Shown in pieces: positions 1 to 11,871 of a DNA stretch of 64,000 nt; position 1 is the stretch's first letter, and the number at the start of each line of letters is the position of its first letter. Made by a program: the position numbers and the translations under genes. The DNA lies in the NCBI GenBank assembly GCA_037576195.1, contig CM075101.1:54498001-54562000 (forward strand), read 5' to 3'. The notes under the pieces are model-generated. The model made no database searches, was not told the origin of the DNA, and worked only from the letters and a program-made list of their open reading frames with translations. This DNA comes from Phytoseiulus persimilis. Lineage: Eukaryota; Arthropoda; Arachnida; Mesostigmata; Phytoseiidae.

Positions 1-794
1 TGGGACAGCGAGGAAACAAAACGGAAGAACTTATCGTTCGCGTGCAGATCCCTGGCTGTACACAGTTTCCGAATTTCCTGGAGATGCTCTTTCTCGGCTG
101 CGCGTTGGCATCCGAACTTCTTTTCGATGATTCTGACTGCTTCATCGTACTGGTCCGGGCTGAATTCTAGGTGTGCGATCTCGAAAGATGGGGGTCCTTG
201 CAGCGCCTCCTTCAATAGCGTGAATTTTTCGATGGGGTCCATCCCCGTCTTGTGGACGTGGACGTTGACGAGTTGCCACCACTCCCGAAACCTCTTTAAG
301 TCGCCCGTGAACTTCGGTAGTTTGAAGTGCTTGCTTGCAGTCTAACAGGCGTGGGTTGGTGCTGGCGTCGTCGGCCCGTGGTCTGGTGCTTCTTTCGACC
401 GGCTCGCATGCGCTGCTGCCGTTTTCTTCTTCAGGAAACTTACGGTGCGAGCGTACTGTTTGTCGTAAGCTGCAACCCGCTCCATCGCGTCGTCGAATTT
501 GGCGATGGCGCATTTGCCGAGTAGCGGGGTGATCTGGGAGTTGAGTGAGCGCAACTCCGAGTAGATGTCATCGAATTCTTGCCACTCCGCGTCAATCTGT
601 TCCTCTGGTACTTCAACCTCCGTCTTCGCCTCGAGGTCCCTAGCTTTCTTCGTGAATCTAGTTCTGACGTTCCGTCGCACCTTGATCAATGTGGTGAACT
701 CTGTCTGTTCCTCGACGGTTGGAACTCGGGACCTGAGCTGTGTCTCGGCGTCTAGCTCGAGCTGATCGGCGTCCTCCAACGGTGTGGATGCCAT
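1..794 (-). pseudogene. BEL/Pao retrotransposon Gag, partial, with in-frame stop
   Basis: The minus strand reads as one frame from an ATG at 794 to the window edge, broken only by a TAG at 344-342. The first 150 residues are charged and helical, as in the coiled N-terminus of BEL/Pao Gag. After the stop the frame continues with LPKFTGDLKRFREWWQLV, the DUF1759 signature found at the Gag/protease boundary of BEL/Pao elements and in Pao-derived genes. Protease, RT and integrase would lie beyond the left edge. Upstream (795-1490) there is a minus-strand polyadenylation signal but no other gene, which fits a leader and LTR. The single in-frame stop could be decay or sequencing error. Family assignment is firm; activity is unlikely. 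Confidence 0.8.
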
Positions 795-1490
795 CGTCGA
801 GACTGATTCCGGAACCTCTTGCGGCCGTGACAGTGTCGGCGCGCTGAGCCTCGGAAAAGCAAATCAAACGAACTGGACTCGCCTTGATAATGAAAACCAG
901 CCGCCTGGGGTGATTGCACTTGGAGCACTGGCGCCGGACACCGATTGCGGGTTGCGCGCGTGAGGAACGCCTTCGCTGACGCAGCACTTTTGAAGTTGTC
1001 GGAACTTGGATATTTCCCCGAAATATCCGCTGTGAGTCTCACGTAGGACTGTGAGGACTCCTCGATAGCTGAATGCCCTCTTCGGCCGTCTGGATGAACT
1101 GAATAATGCGACGAACTCTGTCCGAAGTCACGCCGTCTGGATCAGCGCATCTGGAATCCTGGTTGACGCTTCTTCTTGAGACTGGCTGGGGTCGTTTAAC
1201 TAGCTGCCACCATGTGATGCCACAGTTTGGGCTTACTCTACAAGATGGAAAACTCTGGTCTGGATCTGGAATCCTCCTGTAGACGCCGTCGTGGCCGATC
1301 TCTCTCGTGCTCGGTGCGTTGTCTCTCAAACGCTGTGAGACACCTAACTGCCTACCGACCGATCGTCGGCTGCCCACCGGCATCGCCGCTGCCAGCGCAT
1401 GCGCAGTGGGCCTGTCGCACGGAGAGAACAGCACGCGGCGTACACTTGAGAATGTACTTTATTCGGTATTATCAATAAACTCTAAAGCAC
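795..1490 (-). other. Probable leader and 5' LTR region of the BEL/Pao element
   Basis: No convincing gene is present. The region lies directly upstream of the BEL/Pao Gag start on the minus strand and contains AATAAA (minus) at about 1462-1457, close to where it abuts LINE sequence. I could not find the second LTR, which would be outside the window, so the LTR limits are not defined. Confidence 0.3.
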
Positions 1491-1803
1491 TCCACCCCGA
1501 CTCAACACCGAAGGACATCATTAGAAGGACGAAGGAAATCTTACAATGCTGGGAGGACCGAGAAAAATGATCTGTGAATGCAAAACACTCCACCCCGGAA
1601 ACGAAAGGGATCATATGTGCATATGGAAGATCGAAATGAAATCAATCAATCAAGAACCACCCCTCAGGCCCGTGCACCTCCACAGACCAGGTTCGTCGAA
1701 CAAAAAAACTCCCAAGGTCGGAAAATCGCAAGACAACGCCCTAGACAACGTATCACTGTCTGGAATCTCTAAAACAGGTGAGCATCCATCGAAGGTCCAG
1801 CGT
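1491..1803 (+). repeat. LINE 3' end plus flank, duplicate of 3712-4024
   Basis: This segment matches 3712-4024 with few mismatches. It contains the last codons of LINE ORF2, the LINE tail with its AATCAATC repeats (about 1640-1650), and roughly 150 bp of DNA beyond the tail. The third copy of this LINE (ending near 35,514) does not share that extra flank. The shared flank shows that the pair arose by duplicating a locus, not by two retrotransposition events. Confidence 0.75.
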
Positions 1804-2532
1804 TTCTAGCCAGATTTCTAGCTCAGGATCTGTGAGAAGGACGAAAGATCGTTTCAACCTTGACGTCAAGATCGACCTCCTGACAAGATCGCGTCCTCTG
1901 CATTTCGGCCCGTAGCTCCTCAGGGATGCCGGATTCGAAAATTTTTCCGACGGCAAAACGTTCTTAGATTGGTCCAGACTACCCGACTTTGGAGTCGCCG
2001 AGTCGATCCGACAACTTTTTTTTGCCCCCGAAAATCCCGCCTTCTTGATCGACCCGGCAACTCCATAGTCGGATAGCCTGGACCAATCTAAGAACTTTTT
2101 TCCATCGGAAAAAAGTTCAAATTCGGCATCCCTGAAGAACTACGGGCCTAAATGCAAAGAGTACGCGATCTTGTCAGGTGGTCGATCCTGACGTCGAGGT
2201 TGAAACGATCGTTCGTCCTTCTCACAGATCTTGAGCTAGAAATCTGGAGTTGCCGGGTGTTTGAGCAGCATCCTATCCTGCCTCGACTTTAGCACTTTCG
2301 AATCCGATCGGTTGACTTTGGAAGTTTGTCGATCAGTTTTTTGAGAAAAGATGAAAAAAAAAATTGCAATTTTTAGGCCGATTGAGAGATTTCAATTTCC
2401 TACCGATTTACGCGCCGTCCTTCCAGCTATCGAACGCAAAAAGATTTTCCAGAATCCGACAATTTTTCACCGAGTTATGAGCAAAAGAAGAGAGGGTAAG
2501 AAAGTTCCCGACTTACGATGACCACCCTGTAT
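1804..2532. repeat. Fold-back (long inverted repeat) element, copy 1, left arm truncated
   Basis: The two halves are reverse complements around a short centre near 2010-2045. The right arm is complete and ends in ACTTACGATGACCACCCTG, the same terminus as the copies ending at 51,541 and about 62,288. The left arm lacks its outer part and is fused to the LINE tail duplicate at 1803. No coding capacity is seen, so it is probably a non-autonomous DNA transposon (fold-back/MITE type). The right border abuts TA, hinting at a TA target. No autonomous partner is visible here. Confidence 0.75.
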
Positions 2533-3873
2533 AGCAGATCTCGAGCGGCAACTACTCTCAAAAGAGATTGGCTTTAGATTTGCGAAAAAAGGCAATTTCC
2601 GGGACGTGAAAGAGAAGAAATACTTCACGATCCCTGGCCTGATGTTTGCCGACGACATCGTTCTGATGGCACACGAATGGAAGGATATGGAAACGCTTTT
2701 GAAGGTAACAACAGAATTTGGAGACGCCCGGTCCATCAAATTCAATCCTCAAAAGAGCGGCACATTGGTTTTCTCTCCCACCAAAGACTCATATCCAAAA
2801 TCGGAACCTGAGTATACAAGGGATGCAAATACCAGAGGTAGCATCATATAAGTATCTCGGGATCGAGTTATCAGCCGACAAAGACTACTTGGCCCAACAT
2901 TGGGTAAAGTTGACCGGAACGGCAAATAAGGCGATCCAAAGACTTGACGCGAGAACACTCTGGAGCTTCAACCGTTTCGAAGTATCCAAAATTCTCTGGA
3001 AAGCCACCGCTGTCCCGCAACTCACATACTGCAACGCGGCAATTACAATGCCCAAAAGACTGAGAAACCTCATCGAAGTCAGGCAAAGAGATGCGGGAAG
3101 ATGGGCTCTCGGGATACCCCACTTCACCATATCAAAGGAGTTCATCGAGGGAGAACTAGGCTGGAGCTCCTTCGACGCCCGGGAAACCACGAGCAAAACG
3201 ATGTACTTCGAAAGGATAAGATTTCTGGACCCAACGAGATGGCCCAAGCTTGTCCTCACGGCGACCGAGATAACAAACACCTCGGTCACAGTAACAGAGA
3301 GACTCAAGAAATTGAGATTGCGATTCGATCTGGAGAACCTCGGGCTGACCAGAAATACATCGGGCACAGCAATGTGGACTCTATTCCGCAAAGAACTCAG
3401 AACGAGGTTGCAGAATAAACTGGACAATACATGGAAACAGAACATGGAATCCAGATCCACACTGTGCATTTATCGACAATTCAAAGAGAAAAGAGGTCTC
3501 CAACTGGATATGTACGATAACTCGCGGGGCAGTCGGCTTCTGGCGTTAACAAGAGCAGGAATGCTCAACACCAGAACCCAACGACATAACCGCGACCCTT
3601 CTATCGACTTGAACTGCAACATATGCGGAAGACCCGAAACCGACACACGCGTCGTGATGGAATGCGAAGAAGGAAGGTATCCCCCACGAGGATTCCCGTT
3701 CCGAATCGGACTTCACCCCGACTCAACACCGAAGGACATCATTAGAAGGACGGAGGAAATCTTACGATGCTGGGAGAACCGAGAAAAATGATCTGTGAAT
3801 GCAAAACACTTCACCCCTGAAACGAAAGGGACCATATGTGCATATGGAAGATCGAAATAAAATCAATCAATCG
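2533..3873 (+). pseudogene. 5'-truncated LINE, ORF2 C-terminal half
   Basis: The segment begins inside the reverse transcriptase at IADLER, shows the catalytic FADDIVLMA box (about 2645-2670), and after a frameshift near 2780 runs open to a TGA at 3789-3791. The C-terminal zinc knuckle that reads C-x2-C-x7-H-x4-C in the 34.4-35.4 kb copy has its His replaced by Arg here (near 3650). The copy ends in an AATC-repeat tail. The 5' part is missing exactly where the fold-back element abuts it. This is an APE-type non-LTR retrotransposon, probably of the CR1/Jockey/I assemblage, and cannot be active. Confidence 0.85.
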
Positions 3874-4024
3874 AGAACCACCCCCCAGGCCCGTGCACCT
3901 CCACAGACCAGGTTCGTCGAACAGAAAAACTCCCAAGGTCGGAAAATCGCAAGACAACGCCCTAGACAACGTATCACTGTCTGGAATCTCTAAAACAGGT
4001 GAGAATCCATCGAAGGTTCAGCGT

Positions 4025-4647
4025 GAACCATCGAGAGGCAGTGCTTACGTTACCGATAAGCATCGGAAGTAGGAGCTGTCCAACCGTTCGAAGCTCCGAA
4101 AAATAGGGAGAGGAGTGAGTGGGCCTCAGGAGAGCGGCGGGGCGTCACGCAACAGCGATCCGGAAGCTCCGAGATTAAGCAAAGGTTTGCCGTGTTGGCG
4201 GAGCGCACGCACACCAGCACGGAGAGGTGGGCGATCGGGAGCCAGAGCCCGGAGGAGATGCCCGCCATCCAGACAGGTGGAGGCCCGGATGGCCCAGCAG
4301 ACGTTCGGATATCCCTGGTGGATTTCGCCTGTCGTGTTGTCGAGCACCGGTTAGTGTGCTATACCCCTCTGCAGCAACGCTGCGTGGTATTGCGAAAAGG
4401 TCGCAGCGACAAGCCACGCGAGGTTGTCGCTCGAAGGGGAGTCGGCAGTCCCATGCCACTTTGTAATAGTTATGAACTATTTTCCGAGAAGTGATTGTGA
4501 ATAAACGGGAAACAGAAAAAAAAAAGAATTCCAAGCCTGAATCTCTGTTGTGTTTATAGACTTGGGATTAAAACATCCGTGCATACATTTTAGTAACTTA
4601 GGATTTTGATATGGCAATTGTTTATCATCGAGGGAACCTAGCATGCA
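4025..4647. other. No gene recognised
   Basis: There is no long conserved reading frame. An AATAAA at about 4500-4505 is followed by an A-rich run (4515-4525), as at the 3' end of a transcript or retroposed copy, but I cannot identify a parent. The beginning of the region is the flank of the LINE duplication. Confidence 0.3.
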
Positions 4648-5384
4648 TTACATAGTTGAAGAGGTTTGGACAGAACCACTGTGACCGCTAGAACTGGACT
4701 CCGGCCAGTCGATTGGTTGAGCGCGTTTCAGCTCAATTTTCGTTTTGAGTAGCTGTGTGTTCAGCTCGTAATTCTCGTTAAGGAGATCGAGTAATTGTTG
4801 TCGATCTTTGGAATTACTTTCGGATTGCTTTCTGTTGAGAGTTTCGAGTTGCTCAATGTGATCAGTGTGATCACACGAGTATTTGGAGGCTGTTGATTCC
4901 TCTAGTTCGTGTTCGAGGCGAGCAATTTTCTTTTGATAGAATGCGCGTCCGTCATGACAGTTTCCTCTGTCTCGATCATAGAGGCGCTGTTTAGCCTCTG
5001 ATTCAGCGCGTAGATCGGAGATCTTTGCTTGAGCATGCGGATCTCTGTCTCAGCGAGCTCAAGTTGACGAGCTTCTTCTGATACGACAGGGTCATCCGCA
5101 CCAGTCGGGATTGACGGGCTGTAGACCTCTTCGTCTAGATAGTCTGGATTTGCATTTAGGTGGCCCGCCGATGCAGGCCGAGTGTTCTCAGGCGCAGGCT
5201 CTGTGGAGATTTTTTCTGAGGAGCTTTGCAATTTTTGTCGCAGGCATTCGATAGTGTATTCTAGATCCGAAATTTTCTTTTGATTCGTGGCGCACTCCAC
5301 GATTAGTGTTTCGGCATATTCTGCCGATCCCAGTGCAGGGGCCGTTGGTCTAGCGCGCCTTCTGAGCAACATTGCGTGGAACAC
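4648..5384 (-). pseudogene. Unidentified coiled-coil reading frame with one frameshift
   Basis: I do not recognise this protein. The minus strand from an ATG near 5372 gives a Leu/Glu/Lys-rich frame with heptad-like stretches (for example RQLELAETEIRMLKQ). Near 5040 the coiled-coil quality passes to the frame two bases downstream, which continues (KIARLEHELEE) with strong heptads to a TAA at 4650-4648. The simplest reading is one coiled-coil protein of about 240 residues interrupted by a one-base indel, though an intron junction is possible. It could be a host gene fragment or the coiled-coil part of a retroelement Gag. No neighbouring domain decides this. Confidence 0.4.
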
Positions 5385-5519
5385 GATGCAAATCCTGGAG
5401 TTCCAGTACGTGAATCCAGAACGGTGACTGTTTGGGCATAGTGCAGGGTAGTGGGGATTGGGGGGAGAACAAGCGACGGGATGTTAGCGGTCGGGGCGAA
5501 CTGCGTCCAAGGAACCAAG

Positions 5520-7513
5520 GAAAAACACGAGGGACCTGGAGGTGTACATCAGGTTAATACCGTGATATTATGCCATGCCGAAGGAGAATCATGCGGGAGA
5601 AGTGGAAGAAGTGAATAGAGGCCGAAGAAGTGCTCTGAGAAACAGAGAGAGAAAAGATCCGTTTGAGCGAGTGTAGGCCATTGTCTAGGAAAAACATGGC
5701 CGCCCAGCAGTCAAATCAGCCAGGGAGAGGGGGGAAGGCTGACAGCCGATCGGCGGGCGGTTTGATATGTTGAGGGCTCTTGAGAGTGACCAGCTTCCTT
5801 CGCGCAGCGATGTATTCTCGTGAGCCCAGACTGGGGTGGATTACAAGAGCGGAACGAGCATCCTTTCTGTAGACCATGGAAATCACACGGAAGCGTTCCC
5901 GGAAAATGGAATATACGGGAGTCTCAGCCAGAGGAGTTCTTTTCCCTCCTCCCAAATCGAGATCATGGTTGAGAACGAGGTTCTCGAACTCCAAGATCAA
6001 GGCAAGGTCTCCAATATCTGATTCCTAGTTTCGCTCTGGTTCCTGGGGGGTTTCCATCATCGTCCTAGGCATCTGATTGCGGAAGATCGTTCACGATGCT
6101 GTCGTCGAGCTCCGACCTGCCCCCCTGGATATGAGACCAATGCGGAGAGTTCTCTTGGGATATTTTTCTGGGAATATTAGTTTCGATGTTTGGCAGAAAT
6201 TATCGTTAGATGCGGATGTTAGAGACAGTTTACCCGCGCGGACTTGAAACGTCAGGCGTCGCGCCGTACGGCCGCCCTCTCTCGGCGCGACCGTCGTCAG
6301 CAAGGATCACTACAATGCAATAGACAGAGCGCGCGTAGAGCGCGAGGAGTTTGCAAGCCGAATAAATCGACGAATCGCGTCCCCGTCTCCTCGTTTCCTA
6401 ACACGGATTCAGCACACGAGCAACATTCATTCAGAGGCAGCATCACAGGCCGGCGCTCACTGATGGCCAGGAAGACTGTTAGTCTTGCAGCATGTGGGGA
6501 ACTGAATGTTTGATCGAAAGCTCAGGGCGGGAGCGGGGACCCGATCGGGTACGCTGAGGGAACCGACTTAGTCAGACCGGAGATCGAGGAAGATTCATGC
6601 GACTGCAACTTTGAGCGCCGGGAGATTTTGGCTCTCAGCGCTGATCGGCAGCGCAGCAGCTGCCACGCAGCGAAAATTCCCGACCGAATGCAACCGTCGA
6701 AGCCGAGTACAAAACGACGAAACCCCATTCATTCTCATCAGATCAATATAAAGTGACCGTGAGGGCCTTCACCAAACAGAGAAAGGTAGCGGTATCAGCG
6801 CCCTTTCTTCATCGTGTCAAAGCCATGGGATAGTTCCTTCACCTACAGTGTAGGAAGAAAAGTAAATGAGTCAAGTTTGATGCTCTCAATAAGATTGCAT
6901 AGAAATTTATCGCCCTCAGAAATGCGTCTCCTGACTGGCATCACGGAGTGTGGGGAACCCTCCGACCATTCTCTTGGGGGCACGTTCTGAGAGAATTTCT
7001 GGTGATATAGGAGCGCTGGTGGGCCTCGACTACAACATAACAAACATCTACTCAAGGCTCATCTTGAGGCGGAGCACAGAGGTAACGCAACTCCCGGGCC
7101 AGTCAACAGCGGGGTTATGACTTTCTTGAGCTGACTGTGAGCTGTCAGAGTCACTGCGGTGGACGTCCACCATTGTGCGAGTAACATGGCGATGGTGAAG
7201 AGTTCTCAAGTTTTGCTAAAGAGCCCTCAACGATACCAACCGCTCACTGTTTTCCCGCTCCTCCTCTCCCCTAGCAAGCTGACGGCAGAACGGCCATGTT
7301 TTTTCGAGACAATGGCCGACCCCCGTATGAGCCACGCACAGGTTTCTATGCCATTCGATCTAAAGTAAACAACAACGCAGACGACGGATCAGAGGGAGAT
7401 ATAGATATATGGAGGTTGGTTGGCCGCTGAGTGGAGGGCTGATAGGGCCGCCAAATTCAAAAGCTTGAGGGTGTTTCAACGGCTCCTCATGTTGCATGAA
7501 GTGGTGCTTAGAG
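5520..7513. other. No gene recognised
   Basis: Only short reading frames without recognisable motifs. I see no LTR, TIR or tandem repeat I can support in this stretch. Confidence 0.4.
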
Positions 7514-8223
7514 CAGTGGTGGGCGAACCGTGGCCCGCGGGAGAGATTTTGCCCACCAGCCTTCTTTTAGCCCGCGACACTAAGACCGTGTTCCCGGACT
7601 GACTGGATCTTCGAGAATTGTACCTCCAACTGACAAGAGAACAAGAGACCAAGTGAAGGTGTCATTCTTGTCTCTACAAGAGTTCGGTTCGAGGACGAGG
7701 AACCTCACTGGTCCAGTTTCTTGGAAAACAATACCATCATGGAATGGTTCGGAGAGCTCGTTCTCTCGGCGGGAGAATTCAAAGTTTGAGATGCACTCCA
7801 TACTGAATTTCGGGATTTATCAGCACTCCGAAGAAGTCTCTCCGACCGTTCTTGTCACTGATCTGTCAGACTGGGCTATGGATGCTCGACCCTGATCGAG
7901 CTGACGGGGTATATTCGAGCGAGAACCAACTCTGATCATGCCCCAGTTCTTACGTCCCTATGACGAAAGTAAGCGTGCGAAATCAAGCTTAACGATCTTG
8001 AGTTCTGAATGCTCGGATTCCGCCAACCTTCTCGTGAGTGATGATTGATAATACCTTATGCCCATCGGGAACATATAAGCGGAATTTTCGGATGAGAAAC
8101 TTGAAAAACAGGATGGTGAGAGTGGACATCCATCTGGTGCAGACCATGTTTGAAGTGCATGGCCCGTCGGAAGAATCTCAGCCCACGTTCTGGCCCGCGG
8201 GAGATATTCGGTGCCCACCACTG
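7514..8223. mobile_element. Candidate hAT-like MITE
   Basis: The segment begins CAGTGGTGGGC and ends GCCCACCACTG, a perfect 11-bp terminal inverted repeat of a type common in hAT elements. The flanks are GCTTAGAG (7506-7513) and GCCTCGAG (8224-8231), which match at 6 of 8 positions and so fit an aged 8-bp hAT target-site duplication. GGCCCGCGGGAGA also recurs near each end. There is no transposase frame, so it would be non-autonomous at 710 bp. Confidence 0.55.
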
Positions 8224-8634
8224 GCCTCGAGGGATATGGGAACGTGAAGGTCATCCTTGAGAAGAAGCGTAGATTCAAATACGCAATCCGGACTGGGAGA
8301 AGCATCGCTAAAGCGTTGCATTACGCCTGAATCGGACGATTTCATGTGAAAAAAACAACGCACAGGCTCCCGTTACACCTCCAACTGAGACGCGGAAACT
8401 TTTTCGTTTCCTCGGGTCGTTTCCGAGCCCTTCACCATTTATTGTATCGTCCAATCACAACCTATTCAGCTCAGCCTATTTGGGTCTCGCCAGAAGGCGC
8501 CTAAAAGAAGGAGACCTGAAATTGTATCAAGAAGTATTTGATTCAGTTTCCTCTAGGAGGGCAGGGTTGATGAACATATTCGAGAAGTTATTGCTTCGGA
8601 GGAGGACCGGTCTTCCTCTACCTATTTGAGATCT

Positions 8635-8784
8635 ACCTAACGACCTCGACAGGAGGATCTCATCCCTCCGGCCGAGCTCCCAGGGCCAACCGCCACGCCA
8701 GGGAGCCGAGGACCCCTCACTCCCTCCTCGCCTCAACTCTTCTTTGAGTCTATGCAATGTTGGGTGGGGCCCTCGGGCCTACAA
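8635..8784. repeat. 150-bp direct repeat, copy 1
   Basis: It is about 90% identical to 8881-9029, starting at ACCTAACGACCTCG and ending GGGCCTACAA. GC-rich and non-coding; the two copies are separated by 96 bp. Confidence 0.75.
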
Positions 8785-8880
8785 GCTCTTGGCGCCCATA
8801 TGTACTTGCTGGTTTATGCATCTCGTTCCGTTGCGCCTCTACGCTAACCAACTTTACACTTTTCACAGGCTTTGAGAATT

Positions 8881-9029
8881 ACCTAGCGGCCTCGGCCGGA
8901 GGATCTCATCCCTCCGACCGAGCTCCCAGGGCCAACCGCCACCCTGGGAGCCGAGGACCCCTCACTCCTTCCTCGCCTCGACTCTCCATTCAGTCCATGC
9001 GATGTTGGGTGGGGCCCTCGGGCCTACAA
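8881..9029. repeat. 150-bp direct repeat, copy 2
   Basis: Second copy of the 8635-8784 repeat, in the same orientation. It may be a short LTR or SINE-like pair, but the ends lack a clear TG/CA structure. Confidence 0.75.
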
Positions 9030-9355
9030 ACTGCGTCTGTGCGCCTCCTCTTCTAACTCTCTCGGTTGCCTCCTCCGTCCCTAGTACACTCCCCACAGAG
9101 TCCTCCTCTTGCGATTCATTCCTCCTAGCTATATAACATCGTTGGAGGAAGAAACAAGTCACGGGCCGCATTGAAGAGCCGGAGCAAATGGTGCCAGCTA
9201 TGAGACGTGGAAACTTACTCGGGATTGAGCACGAATTGCGGGTGGCACAGTCAGGAGTCGAGTTGAAGAAGAGTCTGGACTGGAGATGTTTGTGCAGTGT
9301 ATCAATTCCCCGCTAACTTTCGCGGGATCCCAGACGCTCACCCCACGCAGATGGA

Positions 9356-9760
9356 CTAGAATACGATGTATCCATTTTCCAAAACTTGATGTAGGACTTC
9401 TTCATCCAACAAATCTACAGGATTCGGAGAGTAATTGTGATCGACCAGGGCCTGCGACTGGGAGGTACGTACATGATCCTGGGCTCCATCGTGTGTCTCT
9501 TGGCTAATCTCTTGCGAAACCGCATCGTCGACGTCCAGAACTCGGTCAAGCGACCCTTGCTGCTGGTTATTCGGTTGCGCTTCTTCCTCGTCTTCATGGG
9601 TCGCAGCCTGTGCGACTATCCAGATGTGCAAATCTTGAGCTGCTGCGGTCTCATCTGTTTCTTGGGGGAGGCCGCGCTTCAACAAAGCTGGAAACGAGCA
9701 TAAGAAAGAGCCCGTGAATGAATAGTCGCTGGCGTTCGTGATTGCAGTGATAAGCATCAT
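9356..9760 (-). CDS. Hypothetical acidic ORF downstream of MULE relic
   Basis: A 134-residue frame from an ATG at 9760 with an acidic, Gln/Asp-rich middle (THEDEEEAQPNNQQQ). I do not recognise a domain. It lies just downstream of the MULE transposase relic on the same strand, so it may be that element's C-terminal or accessory segment. Coding status is uncertain. Confidence 0.25.
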   Translation of the reverse strand: MMLITAITNASDYSFTGSFLCSFPALLKRGLPQETDETAAAQDLHIWIVAQAATHEDEEEAQPNNQQQGSLDRVLDVDDAVSQEISQETHDGAQDHVRTSQSQALVDHNYSPNPVDLLDEEVLHQVLENGYIVF

Positions 9761-9828
9761 TCAAAGCAAACTGGTATCAACCTGGATTTTCGTACAACTT
9801 CGAGGGAACAACTTACATCCATCGATTC

Positions 9829-10601
9829 TCAAACGTTTTCGGGGTAATGAGCCCCGCATCCAATAAGCTCCAATTTTCCTGGATCAAAATTTCGTTGACC
9901 CTCCCAACTTTCGTGTATGTTGAAGAGTTGACGCCCGAAACCCCGCGGAACCACCTTGTAGGTGGCGTCGGCGTGAAGCATTGTAGCCCGGGAAAGGAGG
10001 TCCAACTGCTGACGGGTTGTGATGAGGAGGCTGTTACGCTCTGAGCACCGGAAACTTATCAGGCGGTGTCCATCGAAGGTTCTCGTGAATCCGGGAACGT
10101 CGAGCGTTGCGATGGCATGATGCAGCTCGTCCAGAAAACGCACTTTGTGGGGCCGGCCAGCGGCTCGAAAGCGTTGGGCTATGCGATAGTGTTGAACGGG
10201 TACGACGGTGACGGCGGCTTCCATTGGCATCCTGAGGTAGCGAATCTTGTCAGATATTCAAACCAGCCATTCTCGGTCACCCAAGGTGAAGAAGAGCATC
10301 GGGGGTCAAACAGGAGTTTAAATCCATAGGAATAGACACGGTACCGGCGTCTCGCGTCCAAGATGGTTGGTGCAGTTGATGCTTGGGGGCTCTCGCGGAG
10401 GAGCTCCAGCCACCTAGTCCTGGCGCGCCGCACCGTCGGGCCGTACCCATCGAAACGGGGGCGGTGGTTATGGATACCCTGCAGTTGTGTTATTTCTCCA
10501 TCTGGCAGGGAAACTCTTGCCGTGACGGAGCAGTCTACGCCTCGGCTGGAAAAGTCGAGAATGAGTTGAGAACAAAGAGCGGTGTTCCCAGGAGCGTGCA
10601 A
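9829..10601 (-). pseudogene. MULE transposase relic with FLYWCH-like zinc finger
   Basis: The first frame (10,601-10,179) carries a C-x-A-R...G-I-H-N-H pattern (near 10,500), the C-terminal half of a FLYWCH-type finger that precedes the catalytic domain in many animal Mutator-like transposases. A second frame (10,230-9829) then shows LLSRATMLHADATYKVVPRG, matching the first catalytic Asp region of the MULE domain (D-x-T-[FY]-x-x-x-P). The change of frame near 10,200 and the absence of the later catalytic residues mark it as a decayed fragment. I found no terminal inverted repeats. Confidence 0.55.
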
Positions 10602-11666
10602 AGGAGAATTGGAGGAGGAGTGGTTGCGGGCCTCACTGGGCGAAGCTCCCTACAAGTTCTTCAAGGAACGGTATTTCGGGCTCCTGCTTGGCCTCTTTTT
10701 GCTCCGAATCGACATGCTGATAGAGGGCGGCATCCTCCAAAACTTGCTCTGCGTCGCCCCGAGCATCGCTTGTTACTTGCAAGCCGCTGGCTGTTGCCCA
10801 CAGCATTGGGAAGACCTTTCCCCAAGAGCTCTTGGAAAGAGTCCATTGAGCCGCTGCATCCCAGAAACCATGAGAGGTGTTCTCTCTCTTTCCTTCATCT
10901 ATCAACTGAGAATGAACATATCGGGACGCACAGTGGAGACTTCATTTATTGATTTTTACAGACTTTTATTGATCAAATGATCCGTTTCACAGCGAGACCT
11001 GTATGCTTTGTTGCGCAAGCTACTGCTTCATTCGGCGCATGAGTGCATCTGGGGTCGTCTCTCAGAGTGATTCCATGTCGGCTCCATTTTGCACTCGCGA
11101 TTTCGCTCACAGAATCAAATCCATATAAGACCAGAGATGAAGAGGGGAGGAGCATTATATAGTTTCGGACTCGTGAACTGCACATCGGGTACTCAGATCC
11201 TTATTTTCTAATGAGCCGCGGTTTGGAACCTGGTCCTCATGATCTCATTTGACTGCGGTTCTGGGAATCTCGACTGGAACTGGGATTCGACATCACTGGA
11301 ATTGATCGCGGGAGGTTCGCTCATCTACGACCCGCATCTTCGGCCTGAGTATCATAGAGCCCTACTTCCGCAGAAGAGCTGGAATTCGAGGGTAAATGGA
11401 CACGTTAGAGTTCAGGGCACTTGGAGACAGCACAAGCATAGAGGAGCCATTGCCTTCTTTGGGTGAACACAGATATAGAGCGGAAGAAAGAACTGAGACT
11501 TGGACCTGTTACGGTCGGACAATCCTAGAATTGCGATCTTGGTCGGATTAAATACGGCATGGTTCGAGGCACAACTTGGCGGCATTGGTGCTGCTTGTTT
11601 TCCTGCCTGTGGTTAGTCACAACCGTGTTGACGGCCACTGGTGGCGGGCAGATTCGAGTTTTATTA
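10602..11666. other. Mostly unassigned; lower part may be the far 3' LTR of the gypsy element
   Basis: No gene is recognisable. The portion next to 11,666 is continuous with the gypsy 3' end once Merlin is removed, and has AATAAA on the minus strand at about 11,660, so it is probably LTR sequence. Its outer end could not be fixed. Confidence 0.3.
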
Positions 11667-11871
11667 TGATTAAGGGTTCTTGTGCGTTTGGCCCCCTCTC
11701 CTAAAATCACAGCCGGCTAACCCGCCAGCCGACAGCCAACGATGGCTGACGCGGCGGCTGGAACGCCGCTTCCAAAGGCGCGATATTCGAACTGCCTGAG
11801 GAAACTCCGACCCGTTTCTTAACTTCGTTGACTTCTTAAAACCGCTCCGACGTCTGCGGAAGGCCGGCATC

